Of a stretch of 64,000 nucleotides of DNA, positions 19,509-28,245 are shown piece after piece (the stretch's first letter is position 1; each line of letters begins with the position of its first letter). Made by a program: the position numbers and the translations under genes. This stretch comes from Paludibaculum fermentans (GTDB taxonomy: Bacteria > Acidobacteriota > Terriglobia > Bryobacterales > Bryobacteraceae). The DNA lies in assembly GCF_015277775.1 (NCBI RefSeq), contig NZ_CP063849.1, positions 8,943,501 to 9,007,500 on the forward strand, given 5' to 3'. Under the pieces are notes generated by a model. That model searched no databases, was not told the origin of the DNA, and saw only the letters and a list, made by a program, of their open reading frames with translations.

Positions 19509-20287
19509 TCGACCGAGTGCGGGCGCTTAAACTAATTCTCCTTGTGCAGGTCCTTGCCTCCGCCAAGGACCCGAAGTTGTACAAGTTGCGGTTTCGCGAA
19601 GGTGCGGAGAACTGTGCTGTTGTACGAATCCCGGATTTGTGGGTCTACAGCCCACAGCGATGGCCCCGCCCGCTCTCTCCCGGGCAACGGGAACTGCGCA
19701 AGAACCCATCGGCGCCAGAACCCGGCTTTCTTGTTCGCTGGAATGGGGAATATGGAGGTGCTCCAGATAACTACAGCGAAAATGTCTTTCGATTTGAGTG
19801 GAGCGGACCTGAGCCCACATTCTTCTCCACTTCGGCAGACCACTGGCTGACGGCGTCGCGAGTTGAGACAACTTGGTGGGGCAACACTCGTGCCCCATCC
19901 TTCGGTGGTGACCCTCCAGAGGTAGTCATTGAGGGCAAGTCCTTCGAGCGGACCGGAAAGCACTGGACAGGAACTCCGAGCGACGCAATCCTGGCGCCCG
20001 ACAAGCGATGGCTTGTGCTACAGAGTAGCGACGGGAGGATTGTTCGCCGAACGCTTTTCGGCGAGGGCCCGGACCGTCCATTAGACGGGCGAGTTCATAT
20101 CGATGTCTATCACGTGCCGACCGGCAAGAGAAAGATTCGACTCGAGATAAACCAAACCGGAGGCCAAGGCCTGATTACGTTTTTAGCAGATACTGCAATT
20201 TATGAAGGTCGATACTTGTTCCTCCGTGTTGACCCTCGGCCGCAGCAGACGCATTTTCTAGTCTGTAAACTACCGACCGAGCCATAG
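19505..20287 (+). CDS. Secreted hypothetical protein, first tandem paralogue
   Basis: A 260-residue protein with a signal peptide (LKLILLVQVLASA) and mature start KDPKLYKLRFREGAENC. I do not recognise a family. The sequence is beta-rich with many tryptophan and tyrosine residues, for example VFRFEWSG and FLRVDPRPQ, and has conserved cysteines (ENCAVVRIPD, FLVCKLP). The following gene is a clear tandem duplicate: well over half of the positions match by eye, with long identical blocks such as KLYKLRFREGAENCAVVRIPD. It starts inside the stop of the lipase-like gene (ATGA), so the lipase and this protein are translated together. Confidence 0.7.
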   Translation: MIDRVRALKLILLVQVLASAKDPKLYKLRFREGAENCAVVRIPDLWVYSPQRWPRPLSPGQRELRKNPSAPEPGFLVRWNGEYGGAPDNYSENVFRFEWSGPEPTFFSTSADHWLTASRVETTWWGNTRAPSFGGDPPEVVIEGKSFERTGKHWTGTPSDAILAPDKRWLVLQSSDGRIVRRTLFGEGPDRPLDGRVHIDVYHVPTGKRKIRLEINQTGGQGLITFLADTAIYEGRYLFLRVDPRPQQTHFLVCKLPTEP

Positions 20288-20320
20288 CTCAGAGACGCTT
20301 CAACTGGCAGGATTCAAGGG

Positions 20321-21103
20321 ATGTGCTACCAAATAACAGTCCTCAGCCTAGGGATGATGATGTGCGGCAATGCCTTCGCCAAAGAGCCGAAGCTGTATAA
20401 GCTGCGATTTCGGGAAGGCGCGGAGAATTGTGCGGTGGTGCGAATCCCCGATCCATGGCAGTACAGGCCTGAACGAATACCCAAAGAACCCTTGGAGGGC
20501 CGATGGGAGTTGCGCAAGGACGCAACAGCGCCCTCGCCCGGCTACCTTCTTCGTTGGAATGGGGAGCTTGGGTATGTGCCGGACAACTACAGCGACAATG
20601 TTTTTCGATTCGAGTGGACTAGCGACAAGCCTGTGTTCTTCCCCGTCGCGCCGGAGAGGTGGGCCGCGGCATCGAAGATGAAGATGTCATGGTGGGGTAA
20701 CAAGGGCACCCACGTCATAGGTGGCGACGATCCTACGGTGACCGTGGAAGGGCGATCGTTCGAACGAACGGGCAAGCACTGGAACCAGAGCTATAGTGAT
20801 GCAATCCTGACCTCCGACAAGAAGTGGCTTGTTTTGCAGAGTACTGACGGAAAAATCGTAAACCGAACCCTCTTCGGAGAAGGACCAGGCCTGCCTTTGG
20901 ATGGACCGATCCACGTCGACGTTTATCGGATGCGGACGGGCAAGCGGTATATCCGATTGGAAATGGATCAATCGGAGCGCCAGGACCTATCGTATTTTTT
21001 GAACAACACCCACATCTACGAAGATCGGTATTTATTTCTTCGCGTCGATCCGCGCGGAAAGCAAATGTACTACCTTGTCTGTAAACTACCGGCCGAGCCA
21101 TAG
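20321..21103 (+). CDS. Secreted hypothetical protein, second tandem paralogue
   Basis: A 260-residue protein with a short leader ending near MMCGNAFA and mature start KEPKLYKLRFREGAENC. It is the tandem copy of the preceding gene, with shared blocks DNVFRFEW, SFERTGKHW, WLVLQS, RTLFGEG and the C-terminal VCKLP-x-EP. The leaders and the middle loop (residues 45-65) have diverged most. The 33-base gap suggests one transcript with the lipase-like gene. Function unknown; a periplasmic or surface role is inferred from the leader. Confidence 0.7.
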   Translation: MCYQITVLSLGMMMCGNAFAKEPKLYKLRFREGAENCAVVRIPDPWQYRPERIPKEPLEGRWELRKDATAPSPGYLLRWNGELGYVPDNYSDNVFRFEWTSDKPVFFPVAPERWAAASKMKMSWWGNKGTHVIGGDDPTVTVEGRSFERTGKHWNQSYSDAILTSDKKWLVLQSTDGKIVNRTLFGEGPGLPLDGPIHVDVYRMRTGKRYIRLEMDQSERQDLSYFLNNTHIYEDRYLFLRVDPRGKQMYYLVCKLPAEP

Positions 21104-21219
21104 TCCGGAAAGATCGTCGGGCTGTGCAGGATTCCAAGCGGCTGGCGGATGATGAAGTCTGAGGGCCGGAGATTGCATGCTCAACGATGTCTGCCGGCCA
21201 GGGGTAACTTCAGTGGCCT

Positions 21220-22134
21220 TCAGCAGATGTCAATCGGTTGACGGCCTGCGATCGCGCATTGAATCTTGTCTCTCAGTATTCCCGGCCAGCACCCCTCAAA
21301 CTCGGATTTCACTAAAGACTGGTGGTCGGCCTCAATCCATGCGAATTCCTTGGCGAATTGCTTGAAGGCGAAAGTGAACGAGACCAGGCAGGGTGTTCGG
21401 TGGTTGAGTTCTTCCATGCAACTGAGTAGGATGTTGTTCAGCCAAGCGAGCCCGGATTGGCCGACGCCACCTGGCTGCTCGTAGCAATTGTGAGTCATCA
21501 ATACTTCAAGATGGATGATTCGCGCCCTCAGGAGCGGACGAAGATCTGCCGTGGCGGGGAAAAGAACTTCCTGGTTCTCCCGGCAGTAGAGAAAGATTAG
21601 GCCATATTGGAGGATCTCCATGGCGGCAAAGAGTGGGGTCTGATTTCCGCCGCACCTTCTGCCTGGGCTGAGCGCCTTCAGCTCGATGAAGTCGTACTCG
21701 GTGTCGGAATGCCGGTGTACGAGGTCAATGCTTCGTTTGGCCTCGTGTCCATCCGTGAGCCCAGATGAAAGGGGAACCTGATTTACCCAGTCGCTGTCCA
21801 TCAGGCGTGCAATCGCCCGCTCGATCCGAACTTCAAGACTGCCGTTGCCTGGGTCCAGCTTCAGGTTCTTTTTGAAGCGCCACATCTGGCCTCCCCGCAC
21901 AGGCGTGCCCGCTTGGGTCAGGGCCGATCGATTCTCGCTGATCCTCGACAGAAGCCGGCGAACCAGTTCTGCCCCGTCAAGCTGAGGCTTCTCCCTGCAC
22001 AACTTTCCGTAGGCACTCCTATTGGCGTACGAAAGGTTGATCGGGCTGAGGCCGAAGAAATCGTCAATTACCTGGTCGAGGGCGGTGACAATCCCTTTGT
22101 TGACTGGAGTGGTCAGTGGTATGGGCGTGTTCAT
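21220..22134 (-). CDS. Putative PD-(D/E)XK nuclease-fold protein
   Basis: A 304-residue protein without leader or membrane segment. No family name is certain, but the core resembles a PD-(D/E)XK fold: E106 in LEVRIERAIAR, D137 in RSIDLVHRH, E151-x-K153 in YDFIELKAL, and a following helix with Q176-Y177 (AMEILQYGLIF). These are the order and spacing of the catalytic residues in that superfamily. The C-terminal half (190-304) has no recognisable motif. It stands alone, with no methyltransferase or helicase next to it, so it may be a solitary nuclease, a remnant of a defence locus, or a non-nucleolytic relative. Confidence 0.5.
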   Translation of the reverse strand: MNTPIPLTTPVNKGIVTALDQVIDDFFGLSPINLSYANRSAYGKLCREKPQLDGAELVRRLLSRISENRSALTQAGTPVRGGQMWRFKKNLKLDPGNGSLEVRIERAIARLMDSDWVNQVPLSSGLTDGHEAKRSIDLVHRHSDTEYDFIELKALSPGRRCGGNQTPLFAAMEILQYGLIFLYCRENQEVLFPATADLRPLLRARIIHLEVLMTHNCYEQPGGVGQSGLAWLNNILLSCMEELNHRTPCLVSFTFAFKQFAKEFAWIEADHQSLVKSEFEGCWPGILRDKIQCAIAGRQPIDIC

Positions 22135-22311
22135 TCCTGAGTTCCGAAGTGCGACCCTGATCGTTGCGTGGGCGCATGATTCCCGCAGTCGGCCCGCTTC
22201 TGGAGGAGGTTTGCCGGCTGCAGTACGCAGTATCCCGCGCGAAGCGATGAACGTGTACTTCGGTCGATACCTACGGCGAGGACAACGCCGTCAGTCCTCC
22301 CGGTAGGTGAA

Positions 22312-22364
22312 AGGCGCCACTCGATATTGAGCTCGTTCCGGAAGCCTATTCTGGAGTGGCGCCT
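22312..22364. repeat. 11-base inverted repeat before the end of the Gfo/Idh/MocA gene
   Basis: aggcgccactc (22312-22322) pairs perfectly with gagtggcgcct (22354-22364), with 31 bases between them. It lies just past the 3' end of the minus-strand oxidoreductase gene, so it could be a transcription stop or an mRNA-stabilising stem; no T-tract follows. Confidence 0.4.
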
Positions 22365-22375
22365 CGCGAACCCGC

Positions 22376-23797
22376 TTACCCGAACTTCACCAGATCCCAG
22401 GGCTTCCTGTATGGCCGGAAGAGGTACTTCCCGGCTTCCGGGGCTCCCGGGAAACTGAACGTCTTCGCATCCCAGTTCAGCTTGCGTCCGGTCCAGTAGG
22501 CGACGTTGCCCATACACGCCACGGCCGTGGCTCGGACGCCCACTTCGATGTTCGCCGCCGGCTCTTTCCTGGCGCGCACGCAGTCCACAAAGTTCTTGGT
22601 GTGGAGCGGGGTCGGCTCGTCTTCGTTCATCTTGAACTTCTCGATGCGGGGTTTCCATTCCGCTCCGCGGGCAAAGCGCTTGCCGGGTTCCGGCGGAACG
22701 GGCTCGGGGTAGAGCTCCATGCCCAGGCGGTCGACGAACAACGCGGCCTCCGTGCCGTAGAACGCCATGCCGTGCGGACGGTCTTCCGGGCCGCGCATGC
22801 CGTAGTACTTCATCCCCGGTGTGCGGCCGCCCAGGCCATGCCCGTTGTAGTTGCAGCACTCATAGGACAGGATAAACGACGGGTATTCATAGGTCGCCGT
22901 CTGCATGTCCAGGATGTCGCCGGCCAGCTTCTGGTTGAAGCGCAGGGCGGAAGAGACTACATTCTTCGGAGTGTCGACGCCCATGATCTGGTGGACGGAA
23001 TCGAAGCGGTGATTGCCGTAGTCGCTGATGATGCCGTTCGTGTAGTCCATGTACGACCGGTAGTTCAGGCGGTTCTGGTTGTAGGCGACCTTGGGGGCCG
23101 GTCCCAGCCACATATCCCAGTTCAGATCCGAGGGCGGGTCGCTGTCCGGTACGGGGGGATTGCCCCAGAACGTGCTCATGTAGTTCCACACGCGCACGAA
23201 GTGGACCTCGCCGATTTTTCCGCTGGCGATGATCTTCGCGGCTTCGGCGATGTGATCGGCCGAACGGTGCTGCGTGCCGATCTGCACAATGCGTTTCGTG
23301 CGGCGCACGGTGTCCACCATCGTCTTCGCTTCGGCGAGCCGGTACATGACCGGCTTCTCGAGGTAGACGTCCTTGCCGGCCTCGCAGGCCAGCATCATCA
23401 TCGGGGCATGCCACGGATCCGGGGTGCCGATGATGACGGCGTCGATCTCCTTGTCGGCCAGCATGGCGCGGAAGTCGCTGTACGTCTTTGCCTGCGGGGC
23501 CCACTGTTTGGCGCGGTCCACGCGGCTGCCGTAGACATCGCAGAGGCCGGCGATGTCGACATTGCGCGGTTCCTTCAGGCGCGGATCGAGATTTCCGTCG
23601 TGATAGTTGTCCGGAGCCACCGCCTGGATGTCGACCGGTGTTCCGCGCATCAGCCGGGCATCGAATGTGCCGCGGCCTCCACAGCCGATCAGCCCGACGC
23701 GGAGCCGGTCGTTGGCGCCCAGTACGGCCTGGCGCGATACGGCGGTCCAGGCGGCGGCGCCCGCTCCCACGCGGTTCAGGAAGTCTCTTCTTTGCAT
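22376..23797 (-). CDS. Gfo/Idh/MocA family oxidoreductase with twin-arginine leader
   Basis: A 473-residue protein. The start at 23797 gives the leader MQRRDFLNRVGAGAAAWTAV, a twin-arginine signal, so it is probably exported already folded with its cofactor. The Rossmann motif VGLIGCGGRGTFDARL is followed by AGKDVYLEKPVMYRLAEAK, which carries the conserved EKP lysine. These enzymes oxidise or reduce sugars, inositols and related compounds with NAD(P). Large leader-bearing members are typical of Planctomycetes and Acidobacteria. No partner gene is adjacent. Confidence 0.88.
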   Translation of the reverse strand: MQRRDFLNRVGAGAAAWTAVSRQAVLGANDRLRVGLIGCGGRGTFDARLMRGTPVDIQAVAPDNYHDGNLDPRLKEPRNVDIAGLCDVYGSRVDRAKQWAPQAKTYSDFRAMLADKEIDAVIIGTPDPWHAPMMMLACEAGKDVYLEKPVMYRLAEAKTMVDTVRRTKRIVQIGTQHRSADHIAEAAKIIASGKIGEVHFVRVWNYMSTFWGNPPVPDSDPPSDLNWDMWLGPAPKVAYNQNRLNYRSYMDYTNGIISDYGNHRFDSVHQIMGVDTPKNVVSSALRFNQKLAGDILDMQTATYEYPSFILSYECCNYNGHGLGGRTPGMKYYGMRGPEDRPHGMAFYGTEAALFVDRLGMELYPEPVPPEPGKRFARGAEWKPRIEKFKMNEDEPTPLHTKNFVDCVRARKEPAANIEVGVRATAVACMGNVAYWTGRKLNWDAKTFSFPGAPEAGKYLFRPYRKPWDLVKFG

Positions 23798-24052
23798 GCG
23801 CGGAATCTCACTTTCTGACTGGCTGCGCGGAATCATTCCGCCCAGCGCCCACTCAGACGGGTGGGAGTAGTGAGGACTTGTCGACGAAAAGAGCGAACCA
23901 CTCCAACCCGGCTGCCTGCCTGTTTACTGCAAATCGGCTGCAGCATGGGGACCCTCTCCGCCCAGGCAGTGTGGTGGAGGGCTGCGTCCCACGCTGCCGG
24001 AATCGTATATTCCCAGGGGAGGGAAGTCAACCTGTGGGGGGGGAGTTGTCAA

Positions 24053-24095
24053 CGTAAAGTCGAAATGTCCTATTCTCCGTAAAGTAGAAATGTCC
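24053..24095. repeat. Tandem pair of an 18-base sequence, possible insertion-sequence end
   Basis: cgtaaagtcgaaatgtcc (24053-24070) and cgtaaagtagaaatgtcc (24078-24095) differ at one base and are 25 bases apart. Closely spaced repeats with the core AAAGTAGAAATGTCC are reminiscent of the multiple terminal repeats of IS21-like elements. No transposase gene remains, so this would be a remnant end. Identification is by resemblance only. Confidence 0.35.
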
Positions 24096-24416
24096 GGTTT
24101 TGGCCGGGCGGGAGAAGGGTGCGTGGTTGGCCGGGCGGGCCGGTGCAGCGGGGATACGCGGTATGGGCGGAGCCTGCTTCCGGGATCCGGGATTGGCGGT
24201 TGGGTGGGTCTTGGCGGACGCTCAGGTGTCCGTGGCCGGCTCTCTTGAAGACGCGCGAGTAGCCCGTCGCTTGCGCTTCGGGAGTGGGTGGGCGGGCTGC
24301 CTCGCTTTGGCTGCCCGCTGGGGAAGGTGGGCTCCGTTGAAGAGGCTCGGACGGCCGGGGCCAGCTCTGTTGAGGCCGCGCGGGTGGAGGGTCGCGCTAC
24401 AGCACTGAGTGGGGCC

Positions 24417-24677
24417 TTTCGGTGGCTCCTCCGCTCACTCACGTTCGCGGCTCAATTTGCGGCCGGCTGGGGCAGGGGGGGCAGTTGAAGACGTGGGCTT
24501 GTCCGTGGCCCGCTCGATTGAAAGTCACCCCTCCATTGAAGACGCGCTGGCGAAGGGTCGTGAGACTGCCGGTGTGGGGCATTTCGGTGGCTATCCGCTC
24601 ATTTACATTCGCGGCTCCGTTTGCGGCCGGCTGGGGCAGGGGGCAGTTGAAGACGTGGGCTTGTCCGTGGCCCGCTC
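24417..24677. repeat. Imperfect 95-99-base direct repeat
   Basis: Copy one (24417-24515) and copy two (24582-24677) both run from tttcggtggct through gcggccggctggggcagg and gcagttgaagacgtgggc to cgctc, with a few differences and small length changes. The unit is GC-rich and not in a gene. It looks like a duplicated spacer element. Confidence 0.7.
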
Positions 24678-24962
24678 CTTGCCAGTCGCGGTTCGCAGCG
24701 CGGTGGGGAGGACTCCCTTCCGGTCGGCGTTGGTTGCGGTTTCCCGGGGCTTGGCGGGCTTCGATGATCGTCGGGCCAGTGAGGTTTGACGCGCTTCCGG
24801 GGGGCCGACCTTGGGGGGCGACCGCCGACCTGGGGGTCCGCCCTCCTGGAGTTTCAGAAGCAAGGATTTTTGTTTGATCTCGCGGGCTGGCGGGCAGGGG
24901 ACTGCTCCAAAAATGCACACGGGGACTACCCACTCGTGGCCTAAGTGTGATTTGCTGTCGTC

Positions 24963-26012
24963 ATGACACGCAGAGATGTTCTGGCCCTGGCCGGTTCGCT
25001 TCCCGGATTTCTCTCCTCCACCGCCGCGTCCGCGCAGACTTCTGCAGGCCGCCGCATGGGCGGAACGCCGACTGCTTTTCTTGCCCATGTCCGTGCGGCG
25101 CGCGAAGGCGGCGGTCCGTTCGACATCGTGGAGCACTGTCACCAAATGGGCCTGGCCGGCGTGCAGACGAATCCGCCCTCAATGGATCCGGAGGCGATCC
25201 GCAAGTTCCGTGAGCGGCTTGAGTCGTACCGGATGCACCTCGTTACGGATCCGCGCTTGCCCAAGGACGCCAGCGAGGTGGCTGCTTTCGACGCGCAGGT
25301 GAAAGCCCATAAGGAAGCCGGCGCGGTCGCCTTCCATGCCGCTCTCACCGGACGGCGCTACGACGACTTCACCGCTTTCGAGCCGTGGAAGGAGATGTTC
25401 CTCGACCGCCAGCGCCAGGTACAACTCGCCGAACCGGTGCTGCGCAAGTACAAGGTCCCGCTCGGCCTGGAGAACCACAAAGGCTACCGTTCCGCTGAGC
25501 AGGCCGCCTGGCTGAAGCGACTGGGCAGCGAGTGGGTGGGCGTCTGTCTCGACTTCGGCAACAACCTCTCGCTTTGCGAGGATCCCCTCGACACGGCCCG
25601 CACGCTCGCGCCATACACCGTCTACGCTCACATCAAGGACATGGCGATGGAGGAGTACGAAGACGGCTTCCTGCTCTCCGAGGTTCCGTTCGGAGAGGGC
25701 CTCGTTGATCTGCCGCAGATCATCGCGATCCTCCGCAAGAAGGATCCGAACATGATCTTCAACCTCGAAATGATCACCCGGGATCCGCTGAAGATTCCGG
25801 TCTTCACTCCAAAGTATTGGGCCACCTTCGACGATTCCTACAGCCCGCTGCCGGGCCGGGACCTGGCCAAGGTCCTCGATCTCGTTCACAAGCACAAGCC
25901 GAAGCAGCCGCTGCCGCGCACCGCCGGCCTGAGCGTGGCGCAGCAATTGAAGCTGGAAGACGAGCTCAACCAGAAGTGCGCGACGTACGCGCGCGAGCAT
26001 CTGGCCCTGTAG
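24963..26012 (+). CDS. Sugar phosphate isomerase/epimerase-like TIM-barrel protein, exported
   Basis: A 349-residue protein of the xylose-isomerase-like barrel family with a twin-arginine-type leader (MTRRDVLALAGSLPGFLSSTAASA). Metal-site segments are recognisable: E in LGLENHKGY, D in VCLDFGNN with following H in VYAHIKDMA, and a late E in FNLEMITRD. Such proteins isomerise or epimerise sugars or polyols with a divalent metal; the substrate here is unknown. The start is the first ATG after the repeat-rich spacer. Confidence 0.83.
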   Translation: MTRRDVLALAGSLPGFLSSTAASAQTSAGRRMGGTPTAFLAHVRAAREGGGPFDIVEHCHQMGLAGVQTNPPSMDPEAIRKFRERLESYRMHLVTDPRLPKDASEVAAFDAQVKAHKEAGAVAFHAALTGRRYDDFTAFEPWKEMFLDRQRQVQLAEPVLRKYKVPLGLENHKGYRSAEQAAWLKRLGSEWVGVCLDFGNNLSLCEDPLDTARTLAPYTVYAHIKDMAMEEYEDGFLLSEVPFGEGLVDLPQIIAILRKKDPNMIFNLEMITRDPLKIPVFTPKYWATFDDSYSPLPGRDLAKVLDLVHKHKPKQPLPRTAGLSVAQQLKLEDELNQKCATYAREHLAL

Positions 26013-26095
26013 CCCGGTTCCGGCGCCGACGCCGCTTCGGTTCAAAGCTGCTCATGCGGGCCGGCTGCGTCAGGTCTGGATGTTAACCTACGCCC

Positions 26096-26560
26096 ATGCA
26101 CCGCGACGAACTTCTGGCGAGCCCGCTCGCCTTCATGCCTCCGGCCCGCCTTCTCGACGGACTGACCGCTGAGGACGCCGCCCGGACGATCCCTGGAGTC
26201 CAACATTCCATCGTCGAGATCCTGGCGCACATGGTGTACTGGCAGGCCTGGTTCCTGAATCGCTGCCAGGGGGTGGCCGCGCCCATGGCCGCGCACGCGG
26301 CGGAGGGGTGGCCCGAGGTTACCGCGGCCGATTGGGATCCGTTGCGCGCGCAGTTCCTCAGCGGACTGCAGCGCGCCGTCGAACTACCGGAGGACGGCCG
26401 CGTTACGCCGCCGATCGAGTTTCCACCGCTGGCCGAGTACACCTTCAACGATGCGATCACACACATTGCCCAGCACAATGCCCATCATCTTGGACAAATT
26501 GTCATTCTGCGGCAGGTGATGAACCTCTGGCCGCCGCCCGAGGGCAGCTACACCTGGTAG
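26096..26560 (+). CDS. DinB family protein
   Basis: A 154-residue four-helix protein. EILAHMVYWQAWF carries the first metal-ligand histidine and ITHIAQHNAHHLGQI the H-x-x-x-H pair typical of the DinB/YfiT superfamily. Members bind a metal and include thiol transferases and damage-inducible proteins; the reaction here is not predictable. It is convergent with the minus-strand epimerase-like gene. Confidence 0.82.
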   Translation: MHRDELLASPLAFMPPARLLDGLTAEDAARTIPGVQHSIVEILAHMVYWQAWFLNRCQGVAAPMAAHAAEGWPEVTAADWDPLRAQFLSGLQRAVELPEDGRVTPPIEFPPLAEYTFNDAITHIAQHNAHHLGQIVILRQVMNLWPPPEGSYTW

Positions 26561-26617
26561 AAGGAGCCGCTGCCGTCCCACGCTGACAGGCGAGACGAGG
26601 GGCGAGCCCCCAAGCCG

Positions 26618-27517
26618 CTACACCTGGGCAATTACCTTCAGCAGCCCGCCCAGCGAAATCTCCGTGGCCCGGGCCTTGCCCTCCGGAGTCCGCCAGTGCG
26701 TTTCCAGCGTGTAGGACCCCTGGTAGCGGTCTTTTCGTAGCGCCCGGATCTGGCCGAGGTTGTCGAACTCGCCTGTGCCCACCGCCGCCCACTCCACGGT
26801 CCCATCGGCCTTGTGGCGCCAGTCGCGCAGGTGCACATGGAAGATCCGTGCCGGATCCAGCTTCGGATACCCGTCCTTCAGTGGAGCTTCTCCGCACGAG
26901 GCGGCGTTGTTCGGATCCCAGGCGAGGCCCAGGTTGTCGTTCGAGACAGCCTTCAGCAGCCGGGCCGAGTCGGCGCCCGTCTGTACATAGCCACCCTTCA
27001 GGTTTTCGACGGCTAACCGGAACCCGCGTTTCTTCGCGTGCGTGGCGGCTTCTTTCAGCAGTTCGTAGCTGCGGGGATAGGCGGCGGTATCGCCGGTGCT
27101 GCCGTCTTTGGGGACGAAGGCGAAGATCCGCAGCAGTTTCGTGCCGAGGATGTCGGCGCGATCCATGGCCGAATCCAGCAGCGCCCATTCTTTGTCGAGC
27201 GCAGCTGCGGTGGGGATGTCGGCGCGGAAGAAGGCCGTGTCGACGATGGAGGTCCGCATCTTGGCGGCGTCAAAGATGCCGCGGATCTCGCGCACCTTTT
27301 CGACAGGCTGCGACGTGTTGTACTTGCCCCACACCGACCGTACTTCGGCCCAATGGAGATTGAACCGCGCCAGGAACTCGGCGGCGGTTTTCGGCTCTTC
27401 GTCGATCTCGTCGGTGGTGATGCCGAGCTTGATTTCGTCGAGAGGCAGGGCACGCAGCAAGCCGCCAAGGGCAGCGGTCAACGCGGCGCGCCGGGTGAGT
27501 GGGAGCAGGCCAGTCAT
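26618..27517 (-). CDS. Sugar phosphate isomerase/epimerase-like TIM-barrel protein
   Basis: A 299-residue protein with a leader-like start (LTRRAALTAALGGLLRA) followed by a xylose-isomerase-like barrel: KLGITTDEI at strand one, E in LAVENLKGGYV, D in LAWDPNNA, H in IFHVHLRDW and a final E in YTLETHWR. It is a second, divergent member of the family found at 24963-26012. It is convergent with dinB and divergent from the sigma-factor gene. The substrate is unknown, probably a sugar or a keto-acid relative. Confidence 0.82.
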   Translation of the reverse strand: MTGLLPLTRRAALTAALGGLLRALPLDEIKLGITTDEIDEEPKTAAEFLARFNLHWAEVRSVWGKYNTSQPVEKVREIRGIFDAAKMRTSIVDTAFFRADIPTAAALDKEWALLDSAMDRADILGTKLLRIFAFVPKDGSTGDTAAYPRSYELLKEAATHAKKRGFRLAVENLKGGYVQTGADSARLLKAVSNDNLGLAWDPNNAASCGEAPLKDGYPKLDPARIFHVHLRDWRHKADGTVEWAAVGTGEFDNLGQIRALRKDRYQGSYTLETHWRTPEGKARATEISLGGLLKVIAQV

Positions 27518-27687
27518 GCCAAACAGTATGTCATCACTGGCTGCCAGGTCCCGGTGAGTTTGGTGCTCAACCAGGTGCTGACAGCGTTCAGGGATGCGGC
27601 GTCGCTGTAGCGAACAGCCTCCCTACGAAATGGACACATTTCCGATGTAAGCTTTTTGCGTCCCCCGAGACTACCTGTTTGAACGCG

Positions 27688-28245
27688 ATGAACAGCATTG
27701 CCCAGACAGTCGGGACGGCAAGCATGGATGATCTCCAAAAAGTGACCTTCCTGCGATTGATGGAGGACTACTCCGCGGCGTTGGCGCGTCTTGCGGGTGC
27801 TTACCTGCCGCAGCCCGAAGACCGGGAAGACCTGCTCCAGGAGATTGCCGCCGCCGTCTGGACGGCCATTCCCCGGTTCAAAGGCGAGGCGAGTGAGCGC
27901 ACCTGGCTGTACCGGATCGCGCACAATACCGCGATTACGGTTGCCGCCAAGGTCCGCCGCCGCGGCCGGGTCGAAACCGCCTTTGAGGTCGCCGGCGAAC
28001 CGGTGGGCGCCGGTGCCGCGGGTGACGAGCGCCTGATCCGGCAGCAGCAGCAGGACTGGCTTACTGCGGCCATCCGCGAGTTGCCGGTGGTCGACCGGCA
28101 GGTCCTGGTCCTGCACCTCGAAGGCCTCCGCTACTCGGAGATCCACGAGGTGACCGGCCTAGGGGAAGGCGCGATTGGGGTCCGGCTGACGCGGATCCGG
28201 GAACGACTGGGCCATGCGATTCGCCGAAAGGAGAGTGAACTGTGA
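27688..28245 (+). CDS. ECF-type RNA polymerase sigma factor
   Basis: A 185-residue sigma-70 family protein (174 residues if the ATG at 27724 is used). Region 2 is YLPQPEDREDLLQEIAAAVW followed by FKGEASERTWLYRIAHNTA. Region 4 (LPVVDRQVLVLHLEGLRYSEIHEVTG and GAIGVRLTRIRERL) is a helix-turn-helix. No upstream extension with a domain is present. The stop overlaps the GTG start of the membrane protein that follows (GTGA), which probably acts as its partner or inhibitor. Targets are unknown. Confidence 0.9.
   Translation: MNSIAQTVGTASMDDLQKVTFLRLMEDYSAALARLAGAYLPQPEDREDLLQEIAAAVWTAIPRFKGEASERTWLYRIAHNTAITVAAKVRRRGRVETAFEVAGEPVGAGAAGDERLIRQQQQDWLTAAIRELPVVDRQVLVLHLEGLRYSEIHEVTGLGEGAIGVRLTRIRERLGHAIRRKESEL

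Larger units (their letters stand above)
23798..24962. other. Gene-free spacer of about 1.2 kb with repeats
   Basis: No frame here has a recognisable domain or start signal; the frames that exist are compositionally biased (proline, arginine, serine) and overlap one another on both strands. The stretch contains a 25-base tandem pair of an insertion-end-like sequence (24053-24095), a 95-99-base direct repeat (24417-24677), and at least five degenerate copies of a TTGAAGACGcG-like motif between 24244 and 24656. It separates the Gfo/Idh/MocA gene from an epimerase gene. Confidence 0.6.

Noticed and set aside
24417-24677. The spacer repeat as a CRISPR array
   Set aside because: Only two units of about 97 bases with differing lengths and mismatches; not a repeat-spacer pattern.
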